64,000 nt of DNA, taken from UBA9865 sp035647835 (GTDB lineage: Bacteria; Bacillota; Dethiobacteria; Dethiobacterales; Dethiobacteraceae). The notes under the pieces were generated by a model. It did not search any database and was not told the origin of the DNA. It saw only the letters and a list, made by a program, of their open reading frames with translations. Location of the stretch: NCBI GenBank assembly GCA_035647835.1, contig DASRMS010000183.1, positions 52,275 through 116,274 of the forward strand, written 5' to 3'. A program made the translations under genes and the position numbers. Of the stretch, positions 15,513 through 24,046 are shown one piece after another. Every line of letters starts with the position of its first letter. The first letter of the stretch is position 1.

Positions 15513-17429
15513 ATGTATGAAATGTTTCTCTCGCCGGGTAAGATTGGCAAACTAACACTAAAAAATCGCGCTATTTTTCCGCCCATGGGTACTGGGTATG
15601 TCGAGCATGAAGAACCGAAAGAGCAATTAATCGATTATCATGTGCGTCGAGTGCTGGGCGGCTGTGCCATGAATATCGTAGAAATTACTGCGGTGCATGA
15701 AACTAGCAAATCACCCACCAATCTTGCCATTTATGACGATAAGTTTATTCCCGGACTAGCTCGTTTAGCGGCAGCGATTAAAGAAGCTGGCGGCATTGCT
15801 TGCCTGCAGTTATGGCACGGCGGCCGGCAAACTTCAGGTAAACCCTTTGGGGGACAACCAGTAGCCCCTTCTGCCGTGAAGAATGACTTTATTAATGAGG
15901 AGCCACGGGCTTTAACGCTAGAAGAAGTAAAGGAACTAATAAATTGTTATGGTGAAGCAGCACGTAGGGCACAAGAAGCCGGCTATGAAGCCGTAGAAAT
16001 CCATGGGGCACATGGTTATTTGATCGACCAGTTCCTGAACCCCTACACCAATAAGCGCGACGATGAATATGGCGGCAGTCTGGAAAACCGAGCGCGCTTT
16101 GGTGTAGAGGTCATAAAAGCTGTACGTGCCAAAGTAGGGCAAGACTTCCCCGTGCTCTTTCGCTTAAGTGCCCAGGAAAATGTGCCTGGCGGCATTAAGT
16201 TAGAAGAAGGCATTGCCGCAGCCAAGCTCTACGAGCAGGCCGGCCTAGATGCTTTGGATGTCTCCCAAGGCTGCTATGACGCCCTGCCTTACACTGTGCC
16301 CCCCTACTTTTTGCCGCAAAAAGTAAATGCTGCTAATGCGGCGCAGATTAAGCAGCAGACTAAGGTACCGATTATTGTCGCCGGGCGCATTAATCATCCC
16401 GAGCTGGCAGAAGAAATATTACAGTCTGGCATGGCAGATTTCATTTCCTTGGGCCGCCCACAGCTAGCTGACCCCGACTTTGTGAACAAGACGGCCCACG
16501 ATCACGCTGACGAGATTGTCCGCTGTATTGCCTGCAATCAAGGTTGTGTCGGCAGACTATTTAAAGGTTTAGGCACCAGCTGTATCTTTAACCCGGCAAC
16601 CGGCCATGAACGAGAAGTAGTTATTCAACCGGCCCCAACTAAAAAGAAAGTGCTGATCATCGGTGGCGGACCGGCTGGTTTGGAAGCAGCCAGAGTCGCT
16701 CAAGAGCGCGGCCACGATGTTGTCTTGTTTGAAAAAGATGTCGGCCTGGGCGGACAACTTGTCGTGGCTGGGCGGGCACCACATAAAGAAATCTTTGCAG
16801 AGTCTGCTATTCATCTGGGTTATCGTGCTTTTAAAGCTGGTGCAGATATCCGGACCTATACAGAAGCTACCGAAGAGAGAATTCGCAATGTGCAGCCTGA
16901 TGTAATCATCATCGCCAGCGGTGCTGACCCCGCACTGCCCAAAATTCCCGGCGGCGACCAACCCCATGTTTACGAAGCCCGTGCTGTCCTTAATGCCGAC
17001 CAATTAATTAAAGCAAATCAAGTAGTTGTCGTCGGTGGCGGTCTGGTAGGGCTGGAAGTAATGGAAGTGCTGCTGGCGCAAGGAAAACATGTCACGGTGA
17101 TTAATCGCGGCGCTGAAGTGGGTAAAGAATTGGAGACCTATATTAAGCCCTATGTCTTTGGCATTATTGAACAGGAGCAGGTGCCTATCCTCACCAATTC
17201 TTCCTGCGTGGAGATTGGTGATGGTTTTGTCGTCGTGGAGAAAGATGGCCAACAGGAAAAAGTTAAATGTGAAGCCGTAGTAATGGCGGTTGGGGCAAAA
17301 AGTAACACTAAAGTCGTTGAACTGGTGGCACGCCTCGGTTACGAACATTATGTCGTCGGTGATGCACAGCAACCAAACAGGATTTTAGAAGCAATCTGGG
17401 GCGCCAATGAAATAGCTCGCACCATCTGA
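15513..17429 (+). CDS. Old yellow enzyme/2,4-dienoyl-CoA reductase-type Fe-S flavoenzyme
   Basis: A 638-residue NADH:flavin oxidoreductase of the family that includes 2,4-dienoyl-CoA reductase and 2-enoate reductases. Residues 1-330 form the FMN TIM barrel (LKNRAIFPPMGTG, EIHGAHGYLIDQFLNP with the active-site Tyr region, FISLGRPQLADPDF). The [4Fe-4S] cysteines follow in CIACNQGCVGRLF and TSCIFNP (about 338-360). Two nucleotide folds come next: VLIIGGGPAGLEAARVAQE (about 380) for FAD and VVVVGGGLVGLEVMEVL (about 508) for NADH. GGAGG lies 9 bases before the ATG. It is a single-gene unit against the prevailing strand, closed by a terminator. The substrate is unknown. Confidence 0.9.
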   Translation: MYEMFLSPGKIGKLTLKNRAIFPPMGTGYVEHEEPKEQLIDYHVRRVLGGCAMNIVEITAVHETSKSPTNLAIYDDKFIPGLARLAAAIKEAGGIACLQLWHGGRQTSGKPFGGQPVAPSAVKNDFINEEPRALTLEEVKELINCYGEAARRAQEAGYEAVEIHGAHGYLIDQFLNPYTNKRDDEYGGSLENRARFGVEVIKAVRAKVGQDFPVLFRLSAQENVPGGIKLEEGIAAAKLYEQAGLDALDVSQGCYDALPYTVPPYFLPQKVNAANAAQIKQQTKVPIIVAGRINHPELAEEILQSGMADFISLGRPQLADPDFVNKTAHDHADEIVRCIACNQGCVGRLFKGLGTSCIFNPATGHEREVVIQPAPTKKKVLIIGGGPAGLEAARVAQERGHDVVLFEKDVGLGGQLVVAGRAPHKEIFAESAIHLGYRAFKAGADIRTYTEATEERIRNVQPDVIIIASGADPALPKIPGGDQPHVYEARAVLNADQLIKANQVVVVGGGLVGLEVMEVLLAQGKHVTVINRGAEVGKELETYIKPYVFGIIEQEQVPILTNSSCVEIGDGFVVVEKDGQQEKVKCEAVVMAVGAKSNTKVVELVARLGYEHYVVGDAQQPNRILEAIWGANEIARTI

Positions 17430-17467
17430 ACTGCAGTTTTATCTCCCTTGTTATCTAGGTTATCTAT

Positions 17468-17500
17468 AAAAAAAACCCACTCTAAAAAGTGGTTTTTTTT
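17468..17500. terminator. Bidirectional terminator
   Basis: Eight As, CCCACT, a short A-rich loop, AGTGG and eight Ts form a hairpin flanked by A and T tracts, so it can stop transcription from the flavoenzyme (plus) and from cobC (minus). Confidence 0.85.
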
Positions 17501-17522
17501 ACTGCAAACTAAGGCTATTTAT

Positions 17523-18134
17523 TTAGACTCTCTCCTGCAGATGGCTGGTGTCATTGAGTTTGGCAAGATACCAGCAGTTGTTATAATTATACAAAGTTGT
17601 CAGAGAGGCAGTATCGATTTGCAGCCGCCCAGCTGCTGCGGCTGGCATCTGCATCGCCAGAGTCACCGCTGTGCGGATAACACCGCCGTGAGTAACAATC
17701 ACGGCCGTCTCTTCTTGCTCCAGTCTTGCGACCAGCGTTTGCAGGAAATCGTCAACTCGCGCTGCCAGAGCTGCAGCTCCTTCACCAGCAGGAGGAGTAT
17801 TAGTGACGGGATCATTACACCAAGCTGCAAACTGCTTTTGCATCGCTTGGTCCATCTCCGCGTAACTAAGCCCTTCCCATTGCCCAAAGGACATTTCGCG
17901 CAAATTATCATCTAGCTGCAAAGGCAGCTCAAAACGGGTCGCCAGGGGAGCAGCAAAAGTTTGTGCTCTTTGCAGGGGCGAGACAAAAATATGTGCAGGT
18001 TTCTCTAAAAAAGCAGCCGCCAATTGTTCCGCCTGCCGGCAGCCCAGCTCACTTAAAGCGACATCACTTAACCCTTGCAGGCGGTACTGGCGATTCCACA
18101 GGGTTTCACCATGCCGTACCCAGATTAATTTCAC
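17523..18134 (-). CDS. cobC: Alpha-ribazole phosphatase (histidine phosphatase family)
   Basis: A 203-residue histidine phosphatase with the catalytic LIWVRHGETLWN (RHG at about 7-9), a second Arg in VSPLQRAQTFA and the second His in VIVTHGGVIRT (about 149). The fold alone covers phosphoglycerate mutase-like enzymes of many kinds. The CobC function, removal of phosphate from alpha-ribazole-5'-phosphate, is inferred from its place as the last gene after cobS and cobU. It starts at GTG 18134 with a GGGAGAGG site. Confidence 0.82.
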   Translation of the reverse strand: MKLIWVRHGETLWNRQYRLQGLSDVALSELGCRQAEQLAAAFLEKPAHIFVSPLQRAQTFAAPLATRFELPLQLDDNLREMSFGQWEGLSYAEMDQAMQKQFAAWCNDPVTNTPPAGEGAAALAARVDDFLQTLVARLEQEETAVIVTHGGVIRTAVTLAMQMPAAAAGRLQIDTASLTTLYNYNNCWYLAKLNDTSHLQERV

Positions 18135-18177
18135 ACTACCCTCTCCCTTGCCCTAATTTCACCTGCCAACCGCATCA

Positions 18178-18912
18178 TTACAGAAATAGGAGCGGAGCAA
18201 TGAGCAGCACTGCCAATTCAAACAGTTCGCAGACGGCACCAAGAATGTCGCCAGTCACACCACCAAAATTAAGTTTAAAAAAGTAACGTAAAATTGCAAA
18301 AACAACGATTAGGGCTAAAGTTAAAGGAAGCATCTGCCAGCCCCAAGCAGCAAAACCAAGTACCAGGCATAGCAATATCGCTAAGAAAAGTTGTGTAGTG
18401 CCTAATTCGTCCACAAAGATCTTCCCAAGACCACCGCTGGGCCGGGCATAGTCACAGGTAGCCATCAAGGCTACCATCACGGTACGACCGACTAGTGGCG
18501 CAATAATCAGCAGCCGAGCGTCAGCTGCCAAAGAGGCCACAGCAAACACCTTTAACAGCATCGAAAGAACTAATACTTGAGCTCCAAAAGCACCGACACG
18601 GCTATCCTTCATGACCTCTAATCTTTTTTCCAGATTGCCGCGTACGCCCAGACCATCAGCTGTATCCATTAGACCGTCTAAGTGCAAGCCGGCACTAATT
18701 AGTTCCCAGAGGGTAACAGTGAGCGTAGCAGCTAAAAGTGTTGACAAAACTGTGTTTGCCCAAAGCCAAAAGCCATAGAGCGTCAAGCCGATCAGCGCGC
18801 CCACGATGGGATAATAGGTAGCTGAACCGACTAGGTCATCTGTCGTTACTTCGGTATCGCCGCCAAACGGATAAACTGTTAAAAAGCGTAAAGCTACAAA
18901 AAAGCGTTTCAT
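18178..18912 (-). CDS. cobS: Adenosylcobinamide-GDP ribazoletransferase (cobalamin synthase)
   Basis: Membrane enzyme joining GDP-cobinamide and alpha-ribazole to complete B12. The 244-residue protein has about six membrane segments and the family motifs YYPIVGALIG (about 28-37) and HLDGLMDTADGLGV with RLEVMKDSRVGAFG (about 77-115), where the acidic residues bind Mg. The ATG at 18912 has an AAAGGGG site 8 bases upstream; the longer frame has none. It is coupled with cobC and cobU in one block. Confidence 0.95.
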   Translation of the reverse strand: MKRFFVALRFLTVYPFGGDTEVTTDDLVGSATYYPIVGALIGLTLYGFWLWANTVLSTLLAATLTVTLWELISAGLHLDGLMDTADGLGVRGNLEKRLEVMKDSRVGAFGAQVLVLSMLLKVFAVASLAADARLLIIAPLVGRTVMVALMATCDYARPSGGLGKIFVDELGTTQLFLAILLCLVLGFAAWGWQMLPLTLALIVVFAILRYFFKLNFGGVTGDILGAVCELFELAVLLIAPLLFL

Positions 18913-18995
18913 TACTAGGACCCCTTTCCACGAAACGGTCAAGACCGTTCCCTACACAGGAACGGCACCGTTAGTACAAGCAGTAATTTTTGAGG

Positions 18996-19580
18996 TTATT
19001 CTACGTTTTGGTAGGCTTTTACGCAAAGGGGATAGCCGGAAACGGCCAACCAAAGTGAATCTGCGGCACGCGCTACCTGTTGATTAGCCCGTCCTGCCAT
19101 GTCACGGAACACACGGCCCATGTAATTATCTGGGACAATACCACTACCTACCTCATTAGTTACGACGACGGTACGAAATGGCTTGTTCAAGGCAGCAGTA
19201 CAAAAACGAGCTAATTCCGTTTGGATCTGTTTTTCGATATCCAGATATTTTTCGTCACTCATGTTTTCTTCATACTGCGCTAATAGCTGGTTAGTCAACC
19301 AGATGGTTAAGCAGTCCACAATGACGGTAACTGTCCCTGCCGGGACTCTCTCCAAAGCTCCCGCTAAATCCTTTGTTTCCTCTACTGTCGACCAATGTGG
19401 CGGGCGTCGTTCTTTGTGCAGAGCTACGCGCAGTGCCATTTCTTCATCCAACACGGCGGCGGTAGCAATATATGTTGCAGGCCCGCCTGCTGTATGGGCC
19501 AATTGTTCAGCAAGACCGCTTTTCCCACTCCGGGCACCTCCGGTAATTAGCACCAGCTTACCTAACTTTTCCATATCCAT
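18996..19580 (-). CDS. cobU: Adenosylcobinamide kinase/guanylyltransferase
   Basis: Phosphorylates adenosylcobinamide and then transfers GMP to it. The 194-residue protein shows the P-loop LITGGARSGKSGLAEQLA near residue 11, the ERRPPHWSTVEE block near 55 containing the guanylylated-His region, IVDCLTIWLTNQL as Walker B-like segment, and TNEVGSGIVPDN near 140. GGAGG stands 10 bases before the ATG. It lies between the half-length CobQ gene and cobS. Confidence 0.95.
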   Translation of the reverse strand: MDMEKLGKLVLITGGARSGKSGLAEQLAHTAGGPATYIATAAVLDEEMALRVALHKERRPPHWSTVEETKDLAGALERVPAGTVTVIVDCLTIWLTNQLLAQYEENMSDEKYLDIEKQIQTELARFCTAALNKPFRTVVVTNEVGSGIVPDNYMGRVFRDMAGRANQQVARAADSLWLAVSGYPLCVKAYQNVE

Positions 19581-19617
19581 GTATAGATTTCCTCCTTAGG
19601 GGTGGCTTTCTGTCTCG

Positions 19618-20451
19618 TTACTGCTTACTCCTGACTGCTGGCAGCAGCTTACGAATAAATGACAAGTCCAGATTTTCGCGTAGTGTTTGCGCAAGCAGCT
19701 GATATGACTGCTCCCGCTTTTCCTTAGTGGCAGCGCTTGCCGCCTCCGCCTGAGGCGGCAGGGCCAGCCCATTTAGATGGGGAATGACACCGATCACTGG
19801 CTTGTGAATGATCTCTTCCAGCATCTCTAATCCCGGCTGCAGCTTGTCTCTAAAACCACGAAAACGATTAACAACTACGGCCTGAATCAGCTGCCGCTGC
19901 TCCGGTGGTAAAAGTGCTAGTGTCCCAGCGACATAAGCAAACATGCCGCCGCGATCAATATCGCTTACCAACAGGACAGGTGCATCAAGTGCTTTAGCTA
20001 AACCCATATTGGGCAGCATTAACTCTGGACGATGTAATTCTACAGGAGTCGCGGCACCTTCAATAATTACCACCTCGTAGTGCGAGCGCAAAACTTGCAG
20101 GGCATCCAGCACCAGCGCCAAAGCAGTATCGCTGACAGCCAAGAGCTCCTGCCTCGTCAGCTCACCCTTAATCACACCTTGCGCTGTCAGCTGGAAAGAA
20201 TCTTCGCTAAGCGGTGCTAAAAGCAGTGGGTTCATCTCCACGCTGGGTGTCACACCGGCTGCTTCTGCCTGAAGATACTGCGACCAGCTAATTTGACCTT
20301 TGGGCAGGTCGACAGTCTCAGCGCCGATAGTTTGCGCACAGAAAGGGGCTACGCGCCAACCTTCTTCTGCCAACAGGCGGCACAACGCCGTACAAAGGAT
20401 ACTTTTGCCGGCATCAGCAGATGTTCCTTGTACCATAATCACAGTGCTCAT
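19618..20451 (-). CDS. Half-length CobQ paralogue (N-terminal ATPase domain only)
   Basis: 277 residues matching only the ATP-binding half of cobyric acid synthase. Compared with the full cobQ next to it, kept features are MVQGTSADAGKS (P-loop), QAEAAGVTPSVEMNPLLL, VIIEGAATPVEL, VLLVSDIDRGGMFAYVAGT and PVIGVIPHLNGLALP. The nucleotide-site motif PFKSWNMALNS reads PFCAQTIGAET, so the Lys and Asn-Ser are lost. The glutamine amidotransferase half is absent and a short unrelated tail ends the protein. It begins inside the cobQ stop codon (ATGA), and only 37 bases separate it from cobU, so there is no room for a frameshifted remainder. It may be a divergent subunit or a domain-loss paralogue. Confidence 0.8.
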   Translation of the reverse strand: MSTVIMVQGTSADAGKSILCTALCRLLAEEGWRVAPFCAQTIGAETVDLPKGQISWSQYLQAEAAGVTPSVEMNPLLLAPLSEDSFQLTAQGVIKGELTRQELLAVSDTALALVLDALQVLRSHYEVVIIEGAATPVELHRPELMLPNMGLAKALDAPVLLVSDIDRGGMFAYVAGTLALLPPEQRQLIQAVVVNRFRGFRDKLQPGLEMLEEIIHKPVIGVIPHLNGLALPPQAEAASAATKEKREQSYQLLAQTLRENLDLSFIRKLLPAVRSKQ

Positions 20452-21995
20452 GCCTGATGCTCTCCTTTCTGCGCTGCCAAACCCAACAGCCGGTACAGCG
20501 CCGACAGATCCAAGGAGTTTTCTACGGCGTCAGCTAAGGCATCAAACCGCTGTGCTCTGTCTTCTACAGCACTTTCACCGAGCGGCTGCCAGCCGCGACG
20601 TTGCCGTAATTTATTTAACCAGGCCCGCCGAAAACCAGGCCTGTCAAAAACACCATGTAAATATGTTCCCCAGACATTACCCTGGGGAGAAATAGCGCCA
20701 TCTTCTTTGCCATCCGCTAACACAAAGGCAGCGGGACAGTGCGCTTGACGTTTAGTTTGCCCCATATGTATTTCATAACCTGTGACAGCAGCTCCCTGGG
20801 CAAAAGGCAGCTGCGCTGCAGCAGATGCTCTGCCTACTGTTTTTTGTGGTTGAAAAGATGTGGTCACGGGCAGTAAACCTAAACCCGCTAAAGTAGTAGC
20901 TTGTCCAGCAAATTCGCTGCCTTCGGCGTCGCTGAGTTCTTCGCCAAGCATTTGATAGCCGCCACAGATACCAATGACTGGCAGCCCCTGCCTCGCCCGT
21001 GCAATTACCGCTTCAGCCAGACCAAGCTGCTGTAAAAACAATAAATCACGCATACTGTTTTTAGTGCCGGGGATGATGATAGCATCAGCGCCGGCAAGAT
21101 CTAATCCGTCATAAGTATAGCTTAAGGAAACATCCTCCTCACTACGCAAGGCATCGAAATCAGTAAAATTGGCAATATGAGGCAGGTGCAGCACACAGAT
21201 ATTTAAACAGCCTTCACCTTTAACCGTGCTAGAGAGGGTATCGTCAAGAGCTACACCATCTTCTTCCGCCAGATAAGCTTCCTCTAAATATGGCACCACG
21301 CCGAAAACAGGCAGACCAGTTTGTGCTGTAACTTCTTTCAGTGCAGGAGCTAATAAGCTGCTGTCACCGCGAAATTTATTGATAATAAAACCAGCTACCC
21401 GCTGGCGATCTTCCTCCGGCAGCAGCATCACCGTACCTACAGAGGCCGCCCAGGCTCCACCCCGGTCTAAATCACTGACCAAAAGTACCGGTGCCTGCGC
21501 CAAGGCTGCTGCTTGCATGTTGGCTACATCCTGCTGCCTTAAATTAATTTCAGCTGGACTGCCCGCCCCTTCCAGCACGATAATTTCATACTCTTGGCGG
21601 AGGCGATCTAAAGCTTCAGCAATGACCTGCAAACTAAACTCGTGGTACTCCTGCTGAGTCCGATGCGTATGTCCCATCATACCATAAACTTGGCCGCGCA
21701 CAATCACTTGGGCTTCCCCAGGCGCGCTCGGCTTAATCAAAATAGGATTCATATCCACTGTAGCTTCAATGCCGGCCGCTTCAGCCTGCTCTCCCTGGGC
21801 CCGACCAATTTCACCGCCATCACTAGTTACATAGGAGTTGAGGGCCATATTCCAGCTTTTAAAAGGTGCCACCCGGTAGCCGGCGCGGGCAAAAATTCGG
21901 CATAAGGCGGCAGCAATAGCACTTTTGCCAACATGTGAAGCAGTACCTTGCACCATAATAGTTACTGCCTGTTTGCTTGTTTTAGGCATTGTCAA
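20448..21995 (-). CDS. cobQ: Cobyric acid synthase
   Basis: Glutamine-dependent enzyme amidating four side chains of the corrin ring. The full-length protein is 515 residues: P-loop GTASHVGKSAIAAAL near 16, PFKSWNMALNSYVT, DLDRGGAWAASVGT, then the class I amidotransferase half with IIPGTKNSMRDL, the nucleophile in GICGGYQMLGEEL, EIHMGQT and the His of WGTYLHGVFDRPGF. I choose TTG at 21995: CCTCC (GGAGG on this strand) ends 7 bases away. ATG 21989 would lie 13 bases off. It heads the cobQ-cobC block and is divergent from the TrkA-C gene; no riboswitch precedes it. Confidence 0.95.
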   Translation of the reverse strand: MTMPKTSKQAVTIMVQGTASHVGKSAIAAALCRIFARAGYRVAPFKSWNMALNSYVTSDGGEIGRAQGEQAEAAGIEATVDMNPILIKPSAPGEAQVIVRGQVYGMMGHTHRTQQEYHEFSLQVIAEALDRLRQEYEIIVLEGAGSPAEINLRQQDVANMQAAALAQAPVLLVSDLDRGGAWAASVGTVMLLPEEDRQRVAGFIINKFRGDSSLLAPALKEVTAQTGLPVFGVVPYLEEAYLAEEDGVALDDTLSSTVKGEGCLNICVLHLPHIANFTDFDALRSEEDVSLSYTYDGLDLAGADAIIIPGTKNSMRDLLFLQQLGLAEAVIARARQGLPVIGICGGYQMLGEELSDAEGSEFAGQATTLAGLGLLPVTTSFQPQKTVGRASAAAQLPFAQGAAVTGYEIHMGQTKRQAHCPAAFVLADGKEDGAISPQGNVWGTYLHGVFDRPGFRRAWLNKLRQRRGWQPLGESAVEDRAQRFDALADAVENSLDLSALYRLLGLAAQKGEHQA

Positions 21996-22113
21996 GCGGC
22001 AGCCTCCTTTTGCAGCATTATTTAAAGAAAACATTTCTTAATTACGGCAAGACTAATAATAGCTTACTTTAATAACCTAATGTTAATCTGAACTTTGACA
22101 AGGAGGCTGCGCT

Positions 22114-22785
22114 ATGTTTGTGGAGCTACCGCTGCTTTTTCTCGTTTTTGCGCTGCTCTATTTAATTGTAGAAGCAGCAACCACCATGCTGATGATCACC
22201 GGTCTCGATCAGCATACAGCCCGTTTTCAAGCTATCTCCATCATTACCGGTACCGGTTACACGACCTCGGAGTCAGAATTAATTACTCGTCATCCCGTCA
22301 GGCGCAAAATTGCCATGTTCTTAATGATTGTTGGCAGCATTTCTCTGGCGGTAGTTATTTCCATCCTCGTCAGGCTCCTCAGCAGCAATGTCTCAGGCGT
22401 TGAATTATTCTTGACAATCGCTTTACTGCTAATTCTCACCCTGATTTTGCGCAGTCGACCAGTGTTGTTATATTTTGATAACTATTTAGAGAAACAAATG
22501 TTGAAACAGCCCTATATTCATAAACGTACAGTTGAAGAATTGCTGAAAATAGATGAACACTTCAGTATTGCAGAAATACAATTAAGTCAAAATGCCCCTT
22601 GGCTTGATCAGACCCTCGGCAGGGCACGGCTGCGCGATCTGGGCGTGCTGGTGCTTTCAATTCGTCGGCGTGACGGCAATTTAATCCGTGCCCCTCAGGG
22701 TGCAGATGTGCTGCGCGAAGGTGACATTCTATTGGTCTACGGCCGGCCGCGTTACATCAGTGAAATCATTGAGCTGGCCACTTGA
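22114..22785 (+). CDS. Membrane protein with C-terminal TrkA-C (RCK_C) domain
   Basis: 223 residues. Three to four membrane segments fill the first half (about 4-25, 65-88, 96-115). The C-terminal ~75 residues form a TrkA-C regulatory domain (AEIQLSQNAPWLDQTLGRAR, GVLVLSIRRRDGNLIRAPQG, VLREGDILLVYG). TrkA-C domains sense small ligands such as c-di-AMP or nucleotides in transporters. There is no TrkA-N domain or channel pore here. Its role is therefore unknown. GGAGG is 7 bases before the ATG. The last 57 bases overlap the 3' end of btuD on the other strand. Confidence 0.8.
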   Translation: MFVELPLLFLVFALLYLIVEAATTMLMITGLDQHTARFQAISIITGTGYTTSESELITRHPVRRKIAMFLMIVGSISLAVVISILVRLLSSNVSGVELFLTIALLLILTLILRSRPVLLYFDNYLEKQMLKQPYIHKRTVEELLKIDEHFSIAEIQLSQNAPWLDQTLGRARLRDLGVLVLSIRRRDGNLIRAPQGADVLREGDILLVYGRPRYISEIIELAT

Positions 22786-24039
22786 TGAAAATTGTTCAGC
22801 TAAAGCACGGTATAGTTCAGTTTTTTCCCTGATGGATTGAGCCTGCTGTTGAACTTTTGTTAACAGTTCTTGTCCGGGACCGCCTGTAAAATCACGATTT
22901 TGTGCTGGTTTTTCTTCGATCATATACACAGGCTTACCAGCGGCAGCTGCTTGCAGGGCAGCCTCAAGGTTTAAAAGGTTGCCGTGTCCCAGAGGTATTT
23001 CTGTCAGGATCACTGCTTGTGCAGTTTCCAGCATAGCTAAATTTTCCTGGTGGCGTTCAGGTGAAACAGACGAAAATGGGGCTTCAGAAATCACTGGTAT
23101 ACTTAAGGCACGTGCCGCCTCCCAATCACTGTCACCCACACTCAAGACGCCGGCAGTTACCTTATACCCGGCATCACATAAATCGCGCATTATTTCACCG
23201 CCGCTGCCTCCGCCAGCAATGACATGTATCTGGTGATTTTCACCGTGCTTGTTTTGTTCACGCGTTCCGGGCAAAAGCGAAATTTGTGGTGTGCCAAAAA
23301 CAGGATGCGGTGTCACCAAGACGCGGGTAGCGTAAACTTTTTCTATATTGTCCGCCGTTAACACATCTGTCGGCTGACCACAGGCCAAAATTTTACCTTG
23401 ATGCATCAGTACTAGTTCATGGCAAAAATAAGCGGCTAAATTCAAATCGTGTAACACTGCCACCACGGTTAGTCCTTCCACTGTGCTTAAGCGCTTCACC
23501 AAATCGAGAATTTCCTGCTGATAGCCGATGTCCAAATGTGAAGTAGGTTCATCCAGCAGCAGCACCTTAGGTTGTTGTGCCAAGGCCCGAGCAATGGTTA
23601 CCCGCTGACGTTCGCCGCCGCTCAATTCCAGGATACTGCGATCTCGCAAATGAGTACAGCCGGTTACTTCCAGGGCATGCCGCGCTATTTCATAGTCAGC
23701 CAATGATTCAGACTGAAAGCGCCCCAGATAAGGGGCACGCCCCATTAATACTACATCTTCTACTGAAAACTGATAACCGACATTAGTGTCTTGGGAGACG
23801 ACAGCCATAGTACGTGCTAATTCTTTTTGCGTAAGTTCTGACAGTGACTGCTCTCCAATTCTCACACAACCAGCTGTTGGCTGCAAAATACGGGATAACA
23901 CCTTTAAGAGTGTGGTTTTACCACTGCCATTGGGTCCGATAATTCCCACAAACTTGCCTGACGATACGTGAAAAGTGGTACCCTCAAGCACCTGATGATT
24001 GCCATATGTGAAGGAGATATCTTGAATTTCTATTCTCAT
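22729..24039 (-). CDS. btuD: Cobalamin ABC transporter ATP-binding protein with extra C-terminal domain
   Basis: 436 residues, long for a BtuD/FhuC-type ATPase (about 250-270). Residues 1-260 hold Walker A IIGPNGSGKTTLLK (about 34), signature LSGGERQRVTIARAL (about 138), Walker B VLLLDEPTSHLDIGY and the switch His in LHDLN. From about 275 a Rossmann-like domain begins (HVIAGGGSGGEIMRDLCDAG) with GVLSVGDSDWEAA, AVILTEIPLGHGN and PVYMIEE. I recall the same extension on some archaeal and Clostridia BtuD proteins; its function is unknown. It powers BtuC import together with BtuF, encoded just upstream. Confidence 0.9.
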   Translation of the reverse strand: MRIEIQDISFTYGNHQVLEGTTFHVSSGKFVGIIGPNGSGKTTLLKVLSRILQPTAGCVRIGEQSLSELTQKELARTMAVVSQDTNVGYQFSVEDVVLMGRAPYLGRFQSESLADYEIARHALEVTGCTHLRDRSILELSGGERQRVTIARALAQQPKVLLLDEPTSHLDIGYQQEILDLVKRLSTVEGLTVVAVLHDLNLAAYFCHELVLMHQGKILACGQPTDVLTADNIEKVYATRVLVTPHPVFGTPQISLLPGTREQNKHGENHQIHVIAGGGSGGEIMRDLCDAGYKVTAGVLSVGDSDWEAARALSIPVISEAPFSSVSPERHQENLAMLETAQAVILTEIPLGHGNLLNLEAALQAAAAGKPVYMIEEKPAQNRDFTGGPGQELLTKVQQQAQSIREKTELYRALAEQFSSSGQLNDFTDVTRPAVDQ

Positions 24040-24046
24040 AATAACC

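Noticed and set aside
18928..18975. Further copy of the short palindromic repeat near cobS
   Set aside because: GGTCAAGACC forms a hairpin but the sequence does not align with the GGGGACGGTTCTTTGTC core.
19618..20451. Frameshifted full-length CobQ
   Set aside because: No amidotransferase remnant exists in any frame before cobU, which begins 37 bases later, so it is a domain loss and not a sequencing error.
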